This document shows, piece after piece, positions 44,220 to 52,689 of a DNA stretch of 64,000 nt. The stretch lies in assembly GCF_014646115.1 (NCBI RefSeq), contig NZ_BMMV01000014.1:102469-166468 (forward strand), written 5' to 3'. The notes under the pieces were generated by a model. That model searched no databases, had not been told where the DNA came from, and worked only from the letters and a program-made list of their open reading frames with translations. Source of the DNA: Streptomyces camponoticapitis (GTDB lineage Bacteria > Actinomycetota > Actinomycetes > Streptomycetales > Streptomycetaceae). Both the position numbers and the translations under genes were made by a program. The first letter of the stretch is position 1, and the number at the start of each line of letters is the position of its first letter.

Positions 44220-45382
44220 TAGTCGCGCGCCGCCAGGCCGAAGCGGGCGCGGAGGCCGACCCGTTCGTCCGTGGCGACCGACGCCGCGCCGTCGGTCACC
44301 GTCTCGTAGACCGCGAGAATGTCCGCGCCCACCGTCGACCAGTCGAAGCGCCGCACATGCGCGCTGCCGCGCTCGCCCAGCTCCTCGCGCCGCCGAGAGT
44401 CACCCAGCAGCCGTACGGCGGCCTCCGCCAGCGCGTCCGCGTCCTCGTTGGCGAACAGTTCTCCGGCCTCGCCCTGGTCCAGGACCTGCGCGAACGCGTC
44501 CAGGTCGCTCGCCAGCACCGCCGCGCCCGCCGACAGCGCCTCGACGAGGATGATGCCGAAGCTCTCGCCCCCGGTGTTGGGCGCCACGTACAGGTCGACG
44601 CTGCGCAGCAGCCGCGCCTTGTCCTCGTCGCTCACCATGCCCAGGAATTCGACGCTGCCGCGCATCTCCTCGGGAAGCGAATCCACCGCCTCCTTCTCGT
44701 CGCCGCGCCCGGCGACCAGCAGCCTCGTGTCGGGGAACGCTTCGAGGATCCTCGGCAGGGCCTTCATCAGGACGGGCAGCCCCTTGCGCGGCTCGTCGAT
44801 GCGCCCGACGAAGCCGATCGTGCCGCCCTGCCACCGGGGGTTGACCGCCGCTCTCGCGAAGAAGTCGACGTCGACCCCGTTGGGGATGACGACGGCGTCG
44901 CCGCCCAGATGCTCGACCAGAGTGCGCCGCGCGTACTCGCTGACCGCGATCCGTGCGCTTATCTTCTCCAGCGCCGGCTGGAGGATCGCGTACGCGGCGA
45001 GCATCACCCGCGAGCGCGGGTTCGACGTGTGGAACGTCGCGACGATCGGCCCCTGCGCCGCCCAGCAGGTGAGCAGCCCGAGCGAGGGCGCCGTGGGTTC
45101 GTGGATGTGGATGACGTCGAAGGTGCCGTCGTGCAGCCAGCGCCGTACCCGGGCCGCCGCCAGGAAGCCGAAGTTCAGCCGGGCGACGGAGCCGTTGTAC
45201 GGCACGGGCACGGCCCGCCCGGCGGAGACCACGAACGGCGGGAGCGGCGTCTCGTCGTCGGCGGGCGCGAGCACGGAGACCTCGTGGCCCAGCCGGATCA
45301 GATGGTCCGCGAGGTCCCTGATGTGGAACTGCACTCCGCCCGGTACGTCCCAGGAGTACGGGCAGACGATGCCGATGTTCAC
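44219..45382 (-). CDS. pimA: GT4 phosphatidylinositol mannosyltransferase (PimA-like)
   Basis: 387 residues, GT-B fold retaining glycosyltransferase. The N-terminal acceptor domain opens NIGIVCPYSWDVPGGVQFHI, the interdomain HIHEPTAPSL follows, the GDP-mannose site has GFVGRIDEPRKGLPVLMKA, and the EX7E-like motif is in NTGGESFGIILVEALSAGAAVLAS. It would put the first mannose on phosphatidylinositol. GTG at 45380-45382 overlaps the acyltransferase TGA. The stop TAG is the first bases of the CTAG bordering MITE B. Confidence 0.9.
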   Translation of the reverse strand: MNIGIVCPYSWDVPGGVQFHIRDLADHLIRLGHEVSVLAPADDETPLPPFVVSAGRAVPVPYNGSVARLNFGFLAAARVRRWLHDGTFDVIHIHEPTAPSLGLLTCWAAQGPIVATFHTSNPRSRVMLAAYAILQPALEKISARIAVSEYARRTLVEHLGGDAVVIPNGVDVDFFARAAVNPRWQGGTIGFVGRIDEPRKGLPVLMKALPRILEAFPDTRLLVAGRGDEKEAVDSLPEEMRGSVEFLGMVSDEDKARLLRSVDLYVAPNTGGESFGIILVEALSAGAAVLASDLDAFAQVLDQGEAGELFANEDADALAEAAVRLLGDSRRREELGERGSAHVRRFDWSTVGADILAVYETVTDGAASVATDERVGLRARFGLAARD

Positions 45383-46332
45383 CCGGCCCCACCGACCTTC
45401 TCGGGGCTTCCGCCGGTCCCGGCGTCCGTGTCGGGACGGGGTTCGAGGTCGGCGAGCCAGAGACGTTGCAGCATGTGCCAGTCCTCCGGATGCTCGGCGA
45501 TACCGACGGCGAACTTGTCGGCGACGGCCTGTGTCATCACAGACGACTTCTCGGCGCGTTTGCCTGTCTCCGGCACCTCGACGGCCGGAAACACCCGTCC
45601 ACGCATCAGTTTCGGCCCGTCGAAGTGGAGTGAGACCGGGAACAGCAGTGCCCCGGTCTGCTGCGCGAGCATGGCGGGCCCGGCCGGCATCCGGGTCTTC
45701 TCGCCGAAGAACGTCACCTCGACGCCGGACGCGGACAGATCCCGGTCGGCGACCAGACACACCAGTCCGCCGGAGCGCAGCCGTCGGGCGAGCGTCCCGA
45801 AGGCGGTGCCCCCGGTGTGCGGCAGCACCTCCATACCGAGGCTCTCGCGGTATTCGACGAAACGGTCGAAGAGCGATTCGGGCTTGAGCCGTTCCACGAC
45901 GGTGGTGAACGGAACGCCCATCCCCCGGGTCAGCCAGGCCCCGGCCAGATCCCAGTTGGCCAGATGCGGCAGGGCCAACACGACGCCCCGCCCACTTTCC
46001 AGACCCTCCGTCAGGAGATGGATGTCCTTGATCTCGACGCTGTCCCGCACCCGCTCCGCGCTCCAGACCGGCAGCCGGAACGACTCCATCCAGTACCGCA
46101 TGTACGAACGCATGCCGGCCTTCGACAGCTCCGCGAGGCGCTCGGGGCTGGCGTCCGGCACCACGCGGGCCAGATTCGACTCTAGCCGCAGCACGTTCGA
46201 GCCGCGCCGCTTCCAGACGGTGTCGGCGATGGTCCTGCCGAGGGCGACGGCCACCGGCTCGGGGAGCGTCTTGACGGTGCTCCAGCCGAGTCCGTAGAGG
46301 GCGTCGACGAGCCGGTCCCGCCCGCCGCTCAT
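45379..46332 (-). CDS. Phosphatidylinositol mannoside acyltransferase (PatA-like)
   Basis: 317 residues, LpxL/HtrB-type acyltransferase fold with an HX4D active site, His123 to Asp128 in LPHLANWDLAG, and the VADRDLSASGVEVTFFG segment. In mycobacteria the enzyme acylates the mannose of PIM1/2. ATG at 46330-46332 overlaps the pgsA-type gene stop (ATGA); its TGA overlaps pimA. The three-gene run synthase-acyltransferase-mannosyltransferase is the known actinobacterial PIM cluster. Confidence 0.9.
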   Translation of the reverse strand: MSGGRDRLVDALYGLGWSTVKTLPEPVAVALGRTIADTVWKRRGSNVLRLESNLARVVPDASPERLAELSKAGMRSYMRYWMESFRLPVWSAERVRDSVEIKDIHLLTEGLESGRGVVLALPHLANWDLAGAWLTRGMGVPFTTVVERLKPESLFDRFVEYRESLGMEVLPHTGGTAFGTLARRLRSGGLVCLVADRDLSASGVEVTFFGEKTRMPAGPAMLAQQTGALLFPVSLHFDGPKLMRGRVFPAVEVPETGKRAEKSSVMTQAVADKFAVGIAEHPEDWHMLQRLWLADLEPRPDTDAGTGGSPEKVGGAG

Positions 46333-46985
46333 GAGGCGGACCCGCCGGCCCTGGCCGCGTCGGCCTCGGCCGACTCGCGCCGTACGGTCACCACACGCTG
46401 CCCGAGTGTCACCAGACTGCCCGCGGCCACCACCCACAGCGCGATCGGCAGCAGGATGTCGATACCGGGCACCCCGAACTTGTGCATGCCCGCGAGACCC
46501 GCCGCCACCAGGGAGATGACAAGACGCTCGGCGCGCTCGATGAGCCCGTTGACGGCCACCGGCAGCCCTATGGATTCGCCGCGGGCCTTCGTGTACGAGA
46601 CGACCTGGCCGCTCGTCAGACAGAAGATGGAGACGGCGCAGAGCACATTGTTGTCGCCCGTTCCCGCGTACCAGAGCGCGAATCCGCCGAAGACCGCGCC
46701 GTCGGCGACCCGGTCGAGCGTGGAGTCGAGGAAGGCCCCCCACCGGCTGGAGATCCCGGCCTGCCGCGCCATGTTGCCGTCGATGAGGTCGGAGAAGACG
46801 AAGAGCGTGATGACGATCGTGCCCCAGAAGAACTCTCCCCGGGGGAAGAAGACCAGCGCTCCCGCCATCACCCCCGCGGTACCGATGAGTGTCACGGCGT
46901 CGGGACTCACCCCCCGGCGGAGCAGAAACGCGGCGAACGGGGTGAGGACACGCGTAAAGAATGCACGCGCGTACTTGTTCAGCAT
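46329..46985 (-). CDS. pgsA: CDP-alcohol phosphatidyltransferase (phosphatidylinositol-phosphate synthase)
   Basis: 218 residues, six membrane helices. The full CDP-OH-P signature D-x2-DG-x2-AR-x8-G-x3-D-x3-D is present: Asp66, Asp69, Gly70, Ala73, Arg74, Gly83, Asp87, Asp91 (the first Asp is in FSDLIDGNMAR). In this cluster it joins CDP-diacylglycerol and inositol 1-phosphate. ATG at 46983-46985. First gene of the PIM run, divergent from the EF-G-like gene. The name pgsA is traditional; phosphatidylinositol-phosphate synthase is the likely activity. Confidence 0.92.
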   Translation of the reverse strand: MLNKYARAFFTRVLTPFAAFLLRRGVSPDAVTLIGTAGVMAGALVFFPRGEFFWGTIVITLFVFSDLIDGNMARQAGISSRWGAFLDSTLDRVADGAVFGGFALWYAGTGDNNVLCAVSIFCLTSGQVVSYTKARGESIGLPVAVNGLIERAERLVISLVAAGLAGMHKFGVPGIDILLPIALWVVAAGSLVTLGQRVVTVRRESAEADAARAGGSAS

Positions 46986-47248
46986 GGCCTTCCCGACGGT
47001 CGTTGGGCAGGCGGCCCCATCGGCCACCGGCTGGCCCATCGTAGCCAGGACCGCGGGCCTCCACCGCCGGGGCGCCCACCTCCGGCAGAACGGGCGCTCC
47101 GGCTCCGCGTGACGACCGACGTATGGACGCGGGCCGACGCGAGTGGAAAGCTCGAAGGACCACCGTGGGCATCGCAGGAGCTGCCACGCGCGGCCCCCAC
47201 TGCCCGCGCCCCGACTCCTCACCGTGCGATCGATCGGGAGGCATGATC

Positions 47249-49462
47249 ATGGGCGACAAGGCGAACGGACATCCCGGGGCCGCCGGCAGGGCGACAACGG
47301 CCGGCCGGCCCTCCTCGGTACGGAACGTGGCGCTGGTCGGCCACAGCGGATCCGGCAAGACGACTCTGGTCGAGGCCCTGGCGCTGACTGCGGGGGCTCT
47401 CACCCGGGCGGGCCGCGTGGAGGACGGCGGCACGGTCTCGGACTACGACGAGATCGAGCACCGGCAACAACGTTCCGTACAGCTGTCCCTCGTCCCGCTG
47501 GACTGGGGAGAGTGCAAGATCAATTTGCTGGACACCCCCGGCTACGCGGATTTCGTCGGGGAGCTGAGGGCCGGTCTGCGAGCCGCGGACGCGGCCCTTT
47601 TCGTTGTCTCGGCCGCCCAGGAGGCGGAGGCGGTGGCGGGCTCCACCCGTGCGATGTGGGAGGAGTGCGCCGCCGTCGGCATGCCGCGCGCGATCGTCGT
47701 GACGCATCTGGAGACCGCCCGCACCGGCTTCGAGGAGCTGACGCGGGTCTGCGGCGGGATCTTCGGCGGTGACGACCCCGACGCCGTCCTGCCTCTGTAT
47801 CTGCCCGTGTTCGGCGCCGAGGGCCCCGACGGGCACGCGCCGGTCACCGGGCTCACCGGACTGCTCACGCGGAAGATCTACGACTACTCGTCCGGCACCC
47901 GCGAGGTGCTCGCGCCCGACCCCGCCCGGCTGCCGCTCATCGACGCCGCCCGGGACCGGCTGATCGAGGGGATCATCGCCGAGAGCGAGGACGAGACCCT
48001 GATGGAGCGCTATCTGGGCGGCGCCGAGATCGACGAGCGGACGCTCGTGGACGATCTGGAGAAGGCCGTCGCGCGAGGTGTCTTCCACCCCGTCCTGGCG
48101 GCGGCGCCGGCCGCCGGCGGAGCGCGCCAGGGTCTCGGCACGGTCGAGCTGCTCGAACTGATCACCCGGGGGTTCCCCACCCCGCTGGAGCGCCGCGCGC
48201 CCGAGGTGACGACCCCGCGCGGCTCGGAGCGCCCGCGCCCGAGCTGCGACCCGGGCGGCCCGCTGGTCGCCGAGGTCGTCAAGACGGCGTCCGACCCGTA
48301 CGTGGGACGGCTCTCCCTCGTCCGGGTCTTCTCCGGCACGCTGCGGCCCGACGAGACGGTGCACGTCTCCGGGCACGGGCTCGCCGACCGCGGTCACGAG
48401 GACCACGACGTGGACGAGCGGATCGGCGCGCTGTCGGCGCCCTTCGGCAAGCAGCAGCGGATCCTGGACAGCTGTGTCGCGGGCGATCTGGCGTGTGTGG
48501 CGCGGCTGTCGCACGCCGAGACGGGCGACACGCTCTCCGCCAGGGACGACCCGCTGCTGATGCGGCCCTGGACGATGCCCGATCCGCTGCTGCCGCTCGC
48601 CGTGGAGGCGCACAGCACGTCGGACGAGGACAAGCTGTCGCAGGGCCTCGCCCGGCTCGCCGCCGAGGATCCGACGATGCGCCTGGAGCAGAACCCGGCG
48701 ACCCGTCAGGTCGTGCTCTGGTGCCTCGGCGAGGCGCACATGGACGTGGCCCTGGAGCGGCTGCGCAACCGGTACGGCGTCCAGGTGGACGTCGTACCGC
48801 ACAAGGTGTCGCTGCGGGAGACCTTCGGCGAGCGGGCGTCGGGGCGCGGCCGGCTCGTCAAACAGTCAGGCGGCCACGGCCAGTTCGCGATCTGCGAGAT
48901 CGAGGTCGACCCGCTGCCCGCGGGCTCCGGCGTCGAGTTCGTCGACCGGGTCGTCGGGGGCGCGGTACCCCGGCAGTTCATCCCCGCGGTGGAGAAGGGC
49001 GTACGGGCGCAAGCGGCGCGCGGGGTCGCCGCCGGGCATCCGCTGGTCGACGTACGGGTGACGCTGGTGGACGGGAAGTCGCACTCGGTGGACTCCTCGG
49101 ACGGTGCTTTCCAGACAGCGGGCGCGCTCGCGCTGCGCGAGGCGTCCGAGCAGGCGCGAATCGAACTGCTGGAGCCGGTCGCCACCGTGGAGGTCGTGGT
49201 CCCCGACGAGTACGTGGGCGCCGTGATGAGCGACCTGTCGGGGCGGCGCGGCCGGGTGGTCGGTACGGATCAGGCCGGGGCGGGACGGACGGCCGTACGG
49301 GCGGAGGTGCCGGAGATCGAGATCGGCCGGTACGCGATCGATCTGCGGTCCGTCTCGCACGGCACGGGCCGGTTCAGCCGCTCGTACGCCCGGCACGAGG
49401 CGATGCCGGCGCATGTGGCCGACCGTGTCCGGGAGAACGCCGCCGCGGAGGTGGTGTCCTGA
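47249..49462 (+). CDS. EF-G-like translational GTPase with degenerate guanine-recognition motif
   Basis: 737 residues, all five EF-G domains. G1 GHSGSGKT at 31-38 and G3 DTPG at 95-98 are good. The switch I region (EIEHRQQRSVQLSLVPL) departs from the THKIGE...ITI pattern of EF-G, and the G4 motif NKxD is THLE at 152-155. The C-terminal half has RLEQNPATRQVVLWCLGEAHMD and GRYAIDLRSVSHGTGRFS. It is the second EF-G-like protein of actinobacteria (FusA2 type), function unsettled. Start chosen at the second ATG, 47249, 7 bases after GGGAGG; the ATG at 47243 is too near. Confidence 0.88.
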   Translation: MGDKANGHPGAAGRATTAGRPSSVRNVALVGHSGSGKTTLVEALALTAGALTRAGRVEDGGTVSDYDEIEHRQQRSVQLSLVPLDWGECKINLLDTPGYADFVGELRAGLRAADAALFVVSAAQEAEAVAGSTRAMWEECAAVGMPRAIVVTHLETARTGFEELTRVCGGIFGGDDPDAVLPLYLPVFGAEGPDGHAPVTGLTGLLTRKIYDYSSGTREVLAPDPARLPLIDAARDRLIEGIIAESEDETLMERYLGGAEIDERTLVDDLEKAVARGVFHPVLAAAPAAGGARQGLGTVELLELITRGFPTPLERRAPEVTTPRGSERPRPSCDPGGPLVAEVVKTASDPYVGRLSLVRVFSGTLRPDETVHVSGHGLADRGHEDHDVDERIGALSAPFGKQQRILDSCVAGDLACVARLSHAETGDTLSARDDPLLMRPWTMPDPLLPLAVEAHSTSDEDKLSQGLARLAAEDPTMRLEQNPATRQVVLWCLGEAHMDVALERLRNRYGVQVDVVPHKVSLRETFGERASGRGRLVKQSGGHGQFAICEIEVDPLPAGSGVEFVDRVVGGAVPRQFIPAVEKGVRAQAARGVAAGHPLVDVRVTLVDGKSHSVDSSDGAFQTAGALALREASEQARIELLEPVATVEVVVPDEYVGAVMSDLSGRRGRVVGTDQAGAGRTAVRAEVPEIEIGRYAIDLRSVSHGTGRFSRSYARHEAMPAHVADRVRENAAAEVVS

Positions 49463-49630
49463 GGACTGCGCCGGGGGCGCGGGAGTCTCGTGTGCCGGGA
49501 CCGGATTCTTCCTGACGCGGGGTGTGTTCCGCGGGTTACGCTGTGGTGCGCCCCAGCTCAGCAGGTGTACGGGGCACCGTAGTTGGGAAAAGGGCGCAGC
49601 AGCGGATGCTCGCGGCGATGGGGGCGGACA

Positions 49631-51286
49631 GTGGCGCACGAAGGATTCGATTTCTCTCCGGGAGCTCAGGTTCCGCTCCAGGGGTCGGCAGGTCAGACGG
49701 CGGCGTCGCACGCCCTGGCCTCGGCGGCGTACCGCGACAGCCCCATCGAGGAGATCCTCAAGGCCGACAGCGAGTGGCACAAGTCGACGGTGAAGAAGGG
49801 CAAGGTCTCGCTCTTCGAGCCGAATCTGGGCGAGGCGTTCTCGCAGGCGGTGCGGGCTCGGATGCTGGGCGGCGGCCGTGCCGCGCTGATCCAGTCCTTC
49901 GGCATGGAGCCGCAGTCGGTGGTCGAGCACTGTCTGGCCGCCATCCGCATCCGCAAGGAGCGCGACACCCGGCTCACGCTGGTGGCCGTCGTGTTCGGTC
50001 TGCTGTTCCTGCCGGGGACGCTGCTGTGGATCGGTGTCTTCCAGCTGCGCAGGACGCTCGCCGGGTCGAAGGACAAGAAGGCCGGCGCGATCGGTGGCGC
50101 GCTGCTCCTCGGTGTCGCCGCGCTGGCCGTGGTCTTCATGGTCGCGCTGCCGTTCACGGGCTTCCTCGGCTGGTATCTGCGCGGCATGATCATCGCACCC
50201 GTCATCGGCTGGCTGGTCGCCAAGCGGATCTGCGAGACGACGGCCAAGGATCTGCGGGCCCGCTGGAGCGATCTCCTGTCGGGCGGAGGCGTCGGCGCCA
50301 AGGTGCCGGAAGCGGTGCCGGGGCATCCCGACGAGACCGCGCGGGAGGAACTGCGCAGCGGACTGGAGAAGCTGACGGCGGAGCAGCGCTCCAACGCGGT
50401 CTTCTACGCGGGCCCCAAGGGCATATTGGGCATGGGCACCCGGTGGGGCAGCTGGCAGCTCGCCGAGGACCTGGTTCCCAAGGAGGCCGGCAAGGAGATC
50501 CACCAGTTCCGCAGCTACGACGTGATACGGGCGATGCACGACCAGCTGAAGATGCTGGAGCGCGGCCCGCTCAACTCGGGCGGGTTCCCCAAGCCCGAGG
50601 TCAAGCACTGGATCGTGCGACCGGTCGGTGAGAACGCCGGATCGGTGAGCCGGCCGGAGGGTCAGGACGTCGAGGCGTACCAGGTCAAGCCGCACGAGAT
50701 ACAGCGGATCTGCAACCACCAGCAGTTCGGCGCGGGCGACCGGCACTATCTGGGTGTGCAGTTCGTGCTGTGGGACGGCCAGTTGATCATCACGATGATG
50801 ATCACGGTGACGGTCCTGCACGAGACACTGCGTATCGAGGTGACGGGTCACGCGCTCGGGCCGGTGCACTCCCTCTTCTTCTCCAAGCCGTCGCCCAAGA
50901 CGGTCACGACGGCCAAGACGGTCCGCTTCTGGGAGACCAAGACTCGCAACCTGCCGCTGGTGGAGCCGCGTGAGGCGGTACGGCTGGCGGTGCGCGCCCC
51001 GTTCACCTGGTACCCGCCGATCCTCGACTTCCTCGGCGGGAAGCTGTCGCTGCCCGAGCCGTTCGGTCTGCGGCACGCCTGGGCCGAGAAGCCGTGGCGC
51101 CACCGCTTCATGGCGGACGACGCGATGCGCGCGGCGACGCCGGTGCTCCGGGTGGCGCACACGGCGGCCCTGAAGGTACTGAGCGACAACGGCGTGGACA
51201 CCGAGCGCTTCGGCAGCCGCTCCTCCTCCCTCAGCGGCGCGGTCCAGGACCCGTCGCCGAGGAAGGTCGACGTGTACGACGCGTGA
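49631..51286 (+). CDS. Large membrane protein with cytoplasmic C-terminal domain
   Basis: 551 residues. Residues 1-110 are soluble, three to four hydrophobic segments lie between about 115 and 210 (TLVAVVFGLLFLPGTLLWIG; LLGVAALAVVFMVALPFTG; GMIIAPVIGWLVA), a further pair sits near 375-395 (LIITMMITVTVL), and the remainder is soluble. It is a Streptomyces protein of unknown function to me. GTG at 49631 is chosen because GGGGCGG lies just ahead and the residues after it (VAHEGFDFSPG) look natural. It is convergent with the HIT gene, 6 bases apart. Confidence 0.8.
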   Translation: MAHEGFDFSPGAQVPLQGSAGQTAASHALASAAYRDSPIEEILKADSEWHKSTVKKGKVSLFEPNLGEAFSQAVRARMLGGGRAALIQSFGMEPQSVVEHCLAAIRIRKERDTRLTLVAVVFGLLFLPGTLLWIGVFQLRRTLAGSKDKKAGAIGGALLLGVAALAVVFMVALPFTGFLGWYLRGMIIAPVIGWLVAKRICETTAKDLRARWSDLLSGGGVGAKVPEAVPGHPDETAREELRSGLEKLTAEQRSNAVFYAGPKGILGMGTRWGSWQLAEDLVPKEAGKEIHQFRSYDVIRAMHDQLKMLERGPLNSGGFPKPEVKHWIVRPVGENAGSVSRPEGQDVEAYQVKPHEIQRICNHQQFGAGDRHYLGVQFVLWDGQLIITMMITVTVLHETLRIEVTGHALGPVHSLFFSKPSPKTVTTAKTVRFWETKTRNLPLVEPREAVRLAVRAPFTWYPPILDFLGGKLSLPEPFGLRHAWAEKPWRHRFMADDAMRAATPVLRVAHTAALKVLSDNGVDTERFGSRSSSLSGAVQDPSPRKVDVYDA

Positions 51287-51292
51287 CGAGGG

Positions 51293-51859
51293 CTACGAGT
51301 CCGCCTTCGGCCACGCGTCGGCGAGCATCACCCGGGTGTCGGCGAGGAGTTGGGGCAGCACCCGGGTACGGGCGACGACGGGCATGAAGTTGGCGTCGCC
51401 GCCCCAGCGCGGCACGACGTGCTGGTGCAGATGGGCGGCGATGCCGGCCCCGGCGACGGCGCCCTGGTTCATGCCGATGTTGAAGCCGTGCGCCCCGGAG
51501 GCCGTACGCAGCGCGGTCATGGCCCGCTTGGTGAAGGTGCTCAGCTCGTCGGTCTCGGCGTCGTCCAGCTCGGTGTAGTCGGCGACGTGCCGGAACGGTA
51601 CGACCAGGAGATGGCCGCCGTTGTACGGATAGAGGTTCAGCACCGCGTACACCGACTCGCCGCGTGCGACGACGAGCCCGTCCTCGTTGGACTTGAGCGG
51701 GATGGAGCAGAAGGGACAACCCTCGCCCGGGTTCGGGCTGGTGGGCTTGTTCTCGCCCTGGATGTAGGCCATCCGGTGAGGCGTCCACAGTCGCTGGAAC
51801 GCGTCCGGGATGCCCACTCCGATCTGCTGCTCCGGCTCACTCGTCATGCTGTGCAGCAT
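51293..51859 (-). CDS. HIT-family nucleotide hydrolase/transferase
   Basis: 188 residues. The histidine triad HLHQH is at 143-147, preceded by GAGIAA. A zinc-type Cys pair in GCPFCSIP (Cys48, Cys51) and NLYPYNGGHLLVVPFRH complete the Fhit/Ap4A-phosphorylase-like branch, common beside pgsA/PIM genes in actinobacteria. I chose the ATG at 51859 (MLHSMTSEPEQQ); the ATG four codons later is possible. No Shine-Dalgarno is visible, so a leaderless mRNA is likely. Confidence 0.88.
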   Translation of the reverse strand: MLHSMTSEPEQQIGVGIPDAFQRLWTPHRMAYIQGENKPTSPNPGEGCPFCSIPLKSNEDGLVVARGESVYAVLNLYPYNGGHLLVVPFRHVADYTELDDAETDELSTFTKRAMTALRTASGAHGFNIGMNQGAVAGAGIAAHLHQHVVPRWGGDANFMPVVARTRVLPQLLADTRVMLADAWPKADS

Positions 51860-51925
51860 ATGACTTCGGCCCGGTGAAGCGTGTCGCCGGGCCCGCCCCG
51901 TCCCCTCCCCGGCGATGCTGGCGCG

Positions 51926-52651
51926 ATGCATGTCCGGAACCGAGCGAACCGCCTGCGTGACTGGGAGCGGCGCCTCGAACTGCCACTGCTCGTCGCCTCG
52001 CCGCTCTTCCTCGCCTGTTACGCGGCGCTGGTGCTGAACGACAGCCGCGACCCGGTCGTGGGTGATGTCGTACTGGGCGTCCTGCTCGCGGTCTGGGCGC
52101 TGTTCGCCGTGGACTACGCGGTACGTCTGGTACTGAGCGGCCAGGGGGCCCGCTTCGTGACGGCGCACTGGCTCGACACGGTCGTCCTGCTGCTGCCCCT
52201 GCTGCGCCCGGTGCGGATCGTGAGCACCTATGTGACGCTCCAGCGCCGCCGCGACGAGCCGCGGCTGAGTCTGTACGGGCGGGTGATGCTGTACGCCGGT
52301 GTGACGGCGGTCCTGCTCAGCTTCGCCTCCGCGCTCGCGGTCTACCAGCAGGAGCGCGGTGCGCCGGGCGCCACCATCCGGACCTTCGGGGACGCGGTGT
52401 GGTGGGCCTGCTCGGCGATCACCACGGTCGGGTACGGCGATGTGACACCGGTGACGCCGCTCGGGCGGCTGTTCGCGGTCTTTCTGATGGTGTGCGGTCT
52501 GGCGCTGCTGGGCGCGGTGACGGGTTCGTTCTCCTCGTGGCTGATCCAGGTCTTCGACCGGGAGGACCGGTCGAGGACGAAGGACCGGGGAGAGCAGGGT
52601 GACGACCGGGGAGAGCGGGGAGGGCGCGCGGTACGGCCTCCGGGAAGCTGA
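51926..52651 (+). CDS. Two-pore-domain-like/voltage-type potassium channel subunit
   Basis: 241 residues with about five hydrophobic segments. The selectivity filter TVGYGD is at 167-172 between the pore helix VWWACSAIT and the last helix FAVFLMVCGLALLGAVTG. A modest S4-like segment LLRPVRIVSTYVTLQRRR has four basic residues. The C-terminus is short, charged and disordered, with no RCK domain. ATG at 51926 gives MHVRNRANRL. Divergent from the HIT gene by 66 bases. Sharing of a terminator with thrS follows. Confidence 0.88.
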   Translation: MHVRNRANRLRDWERRLELPLLVASPLFLACYAALVLNDSRDPVVGDVVLGVLLAVWALFAVDYAVRLVLSGQGARFVTAHWLDTVVLLLPLLRPVRIVSTYVTLQRRRDEPRLSLYGRVMLYAGVTAVLLSFASALAVYQQERGAPGATIRTFGDAVWWACSAITTVGYGDVTPVTPLGRLFAVFLMVCGLALLGAVTGSFSSWLIQVFDREDRSRTKDRGEQGDDRGERGGRAVRPPGS

Positions 52652-52673
52652 CGCCTCCCCGGAGGCCGTACCG
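52629..52673. terminator. Bidirectional terminator between K+ channel gene and thrS
   Basis: cggtacggcctccggg (52629-52644) pairs with ccccggaggccgtaccg (52657-52673), 16 bp. The left arm codes for the final residues of the channel protein. It serves both convergent genes. Confidence 0.8.
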
Positions 52674-52689
52674 GACCCGCTCCGTCGTC

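Noticed and set aside
47219..48802. Minus-strand frame opposite the EF-G-like gene
   Set aside because: No recognisable domain; the plus strand contains GTPase motifs.
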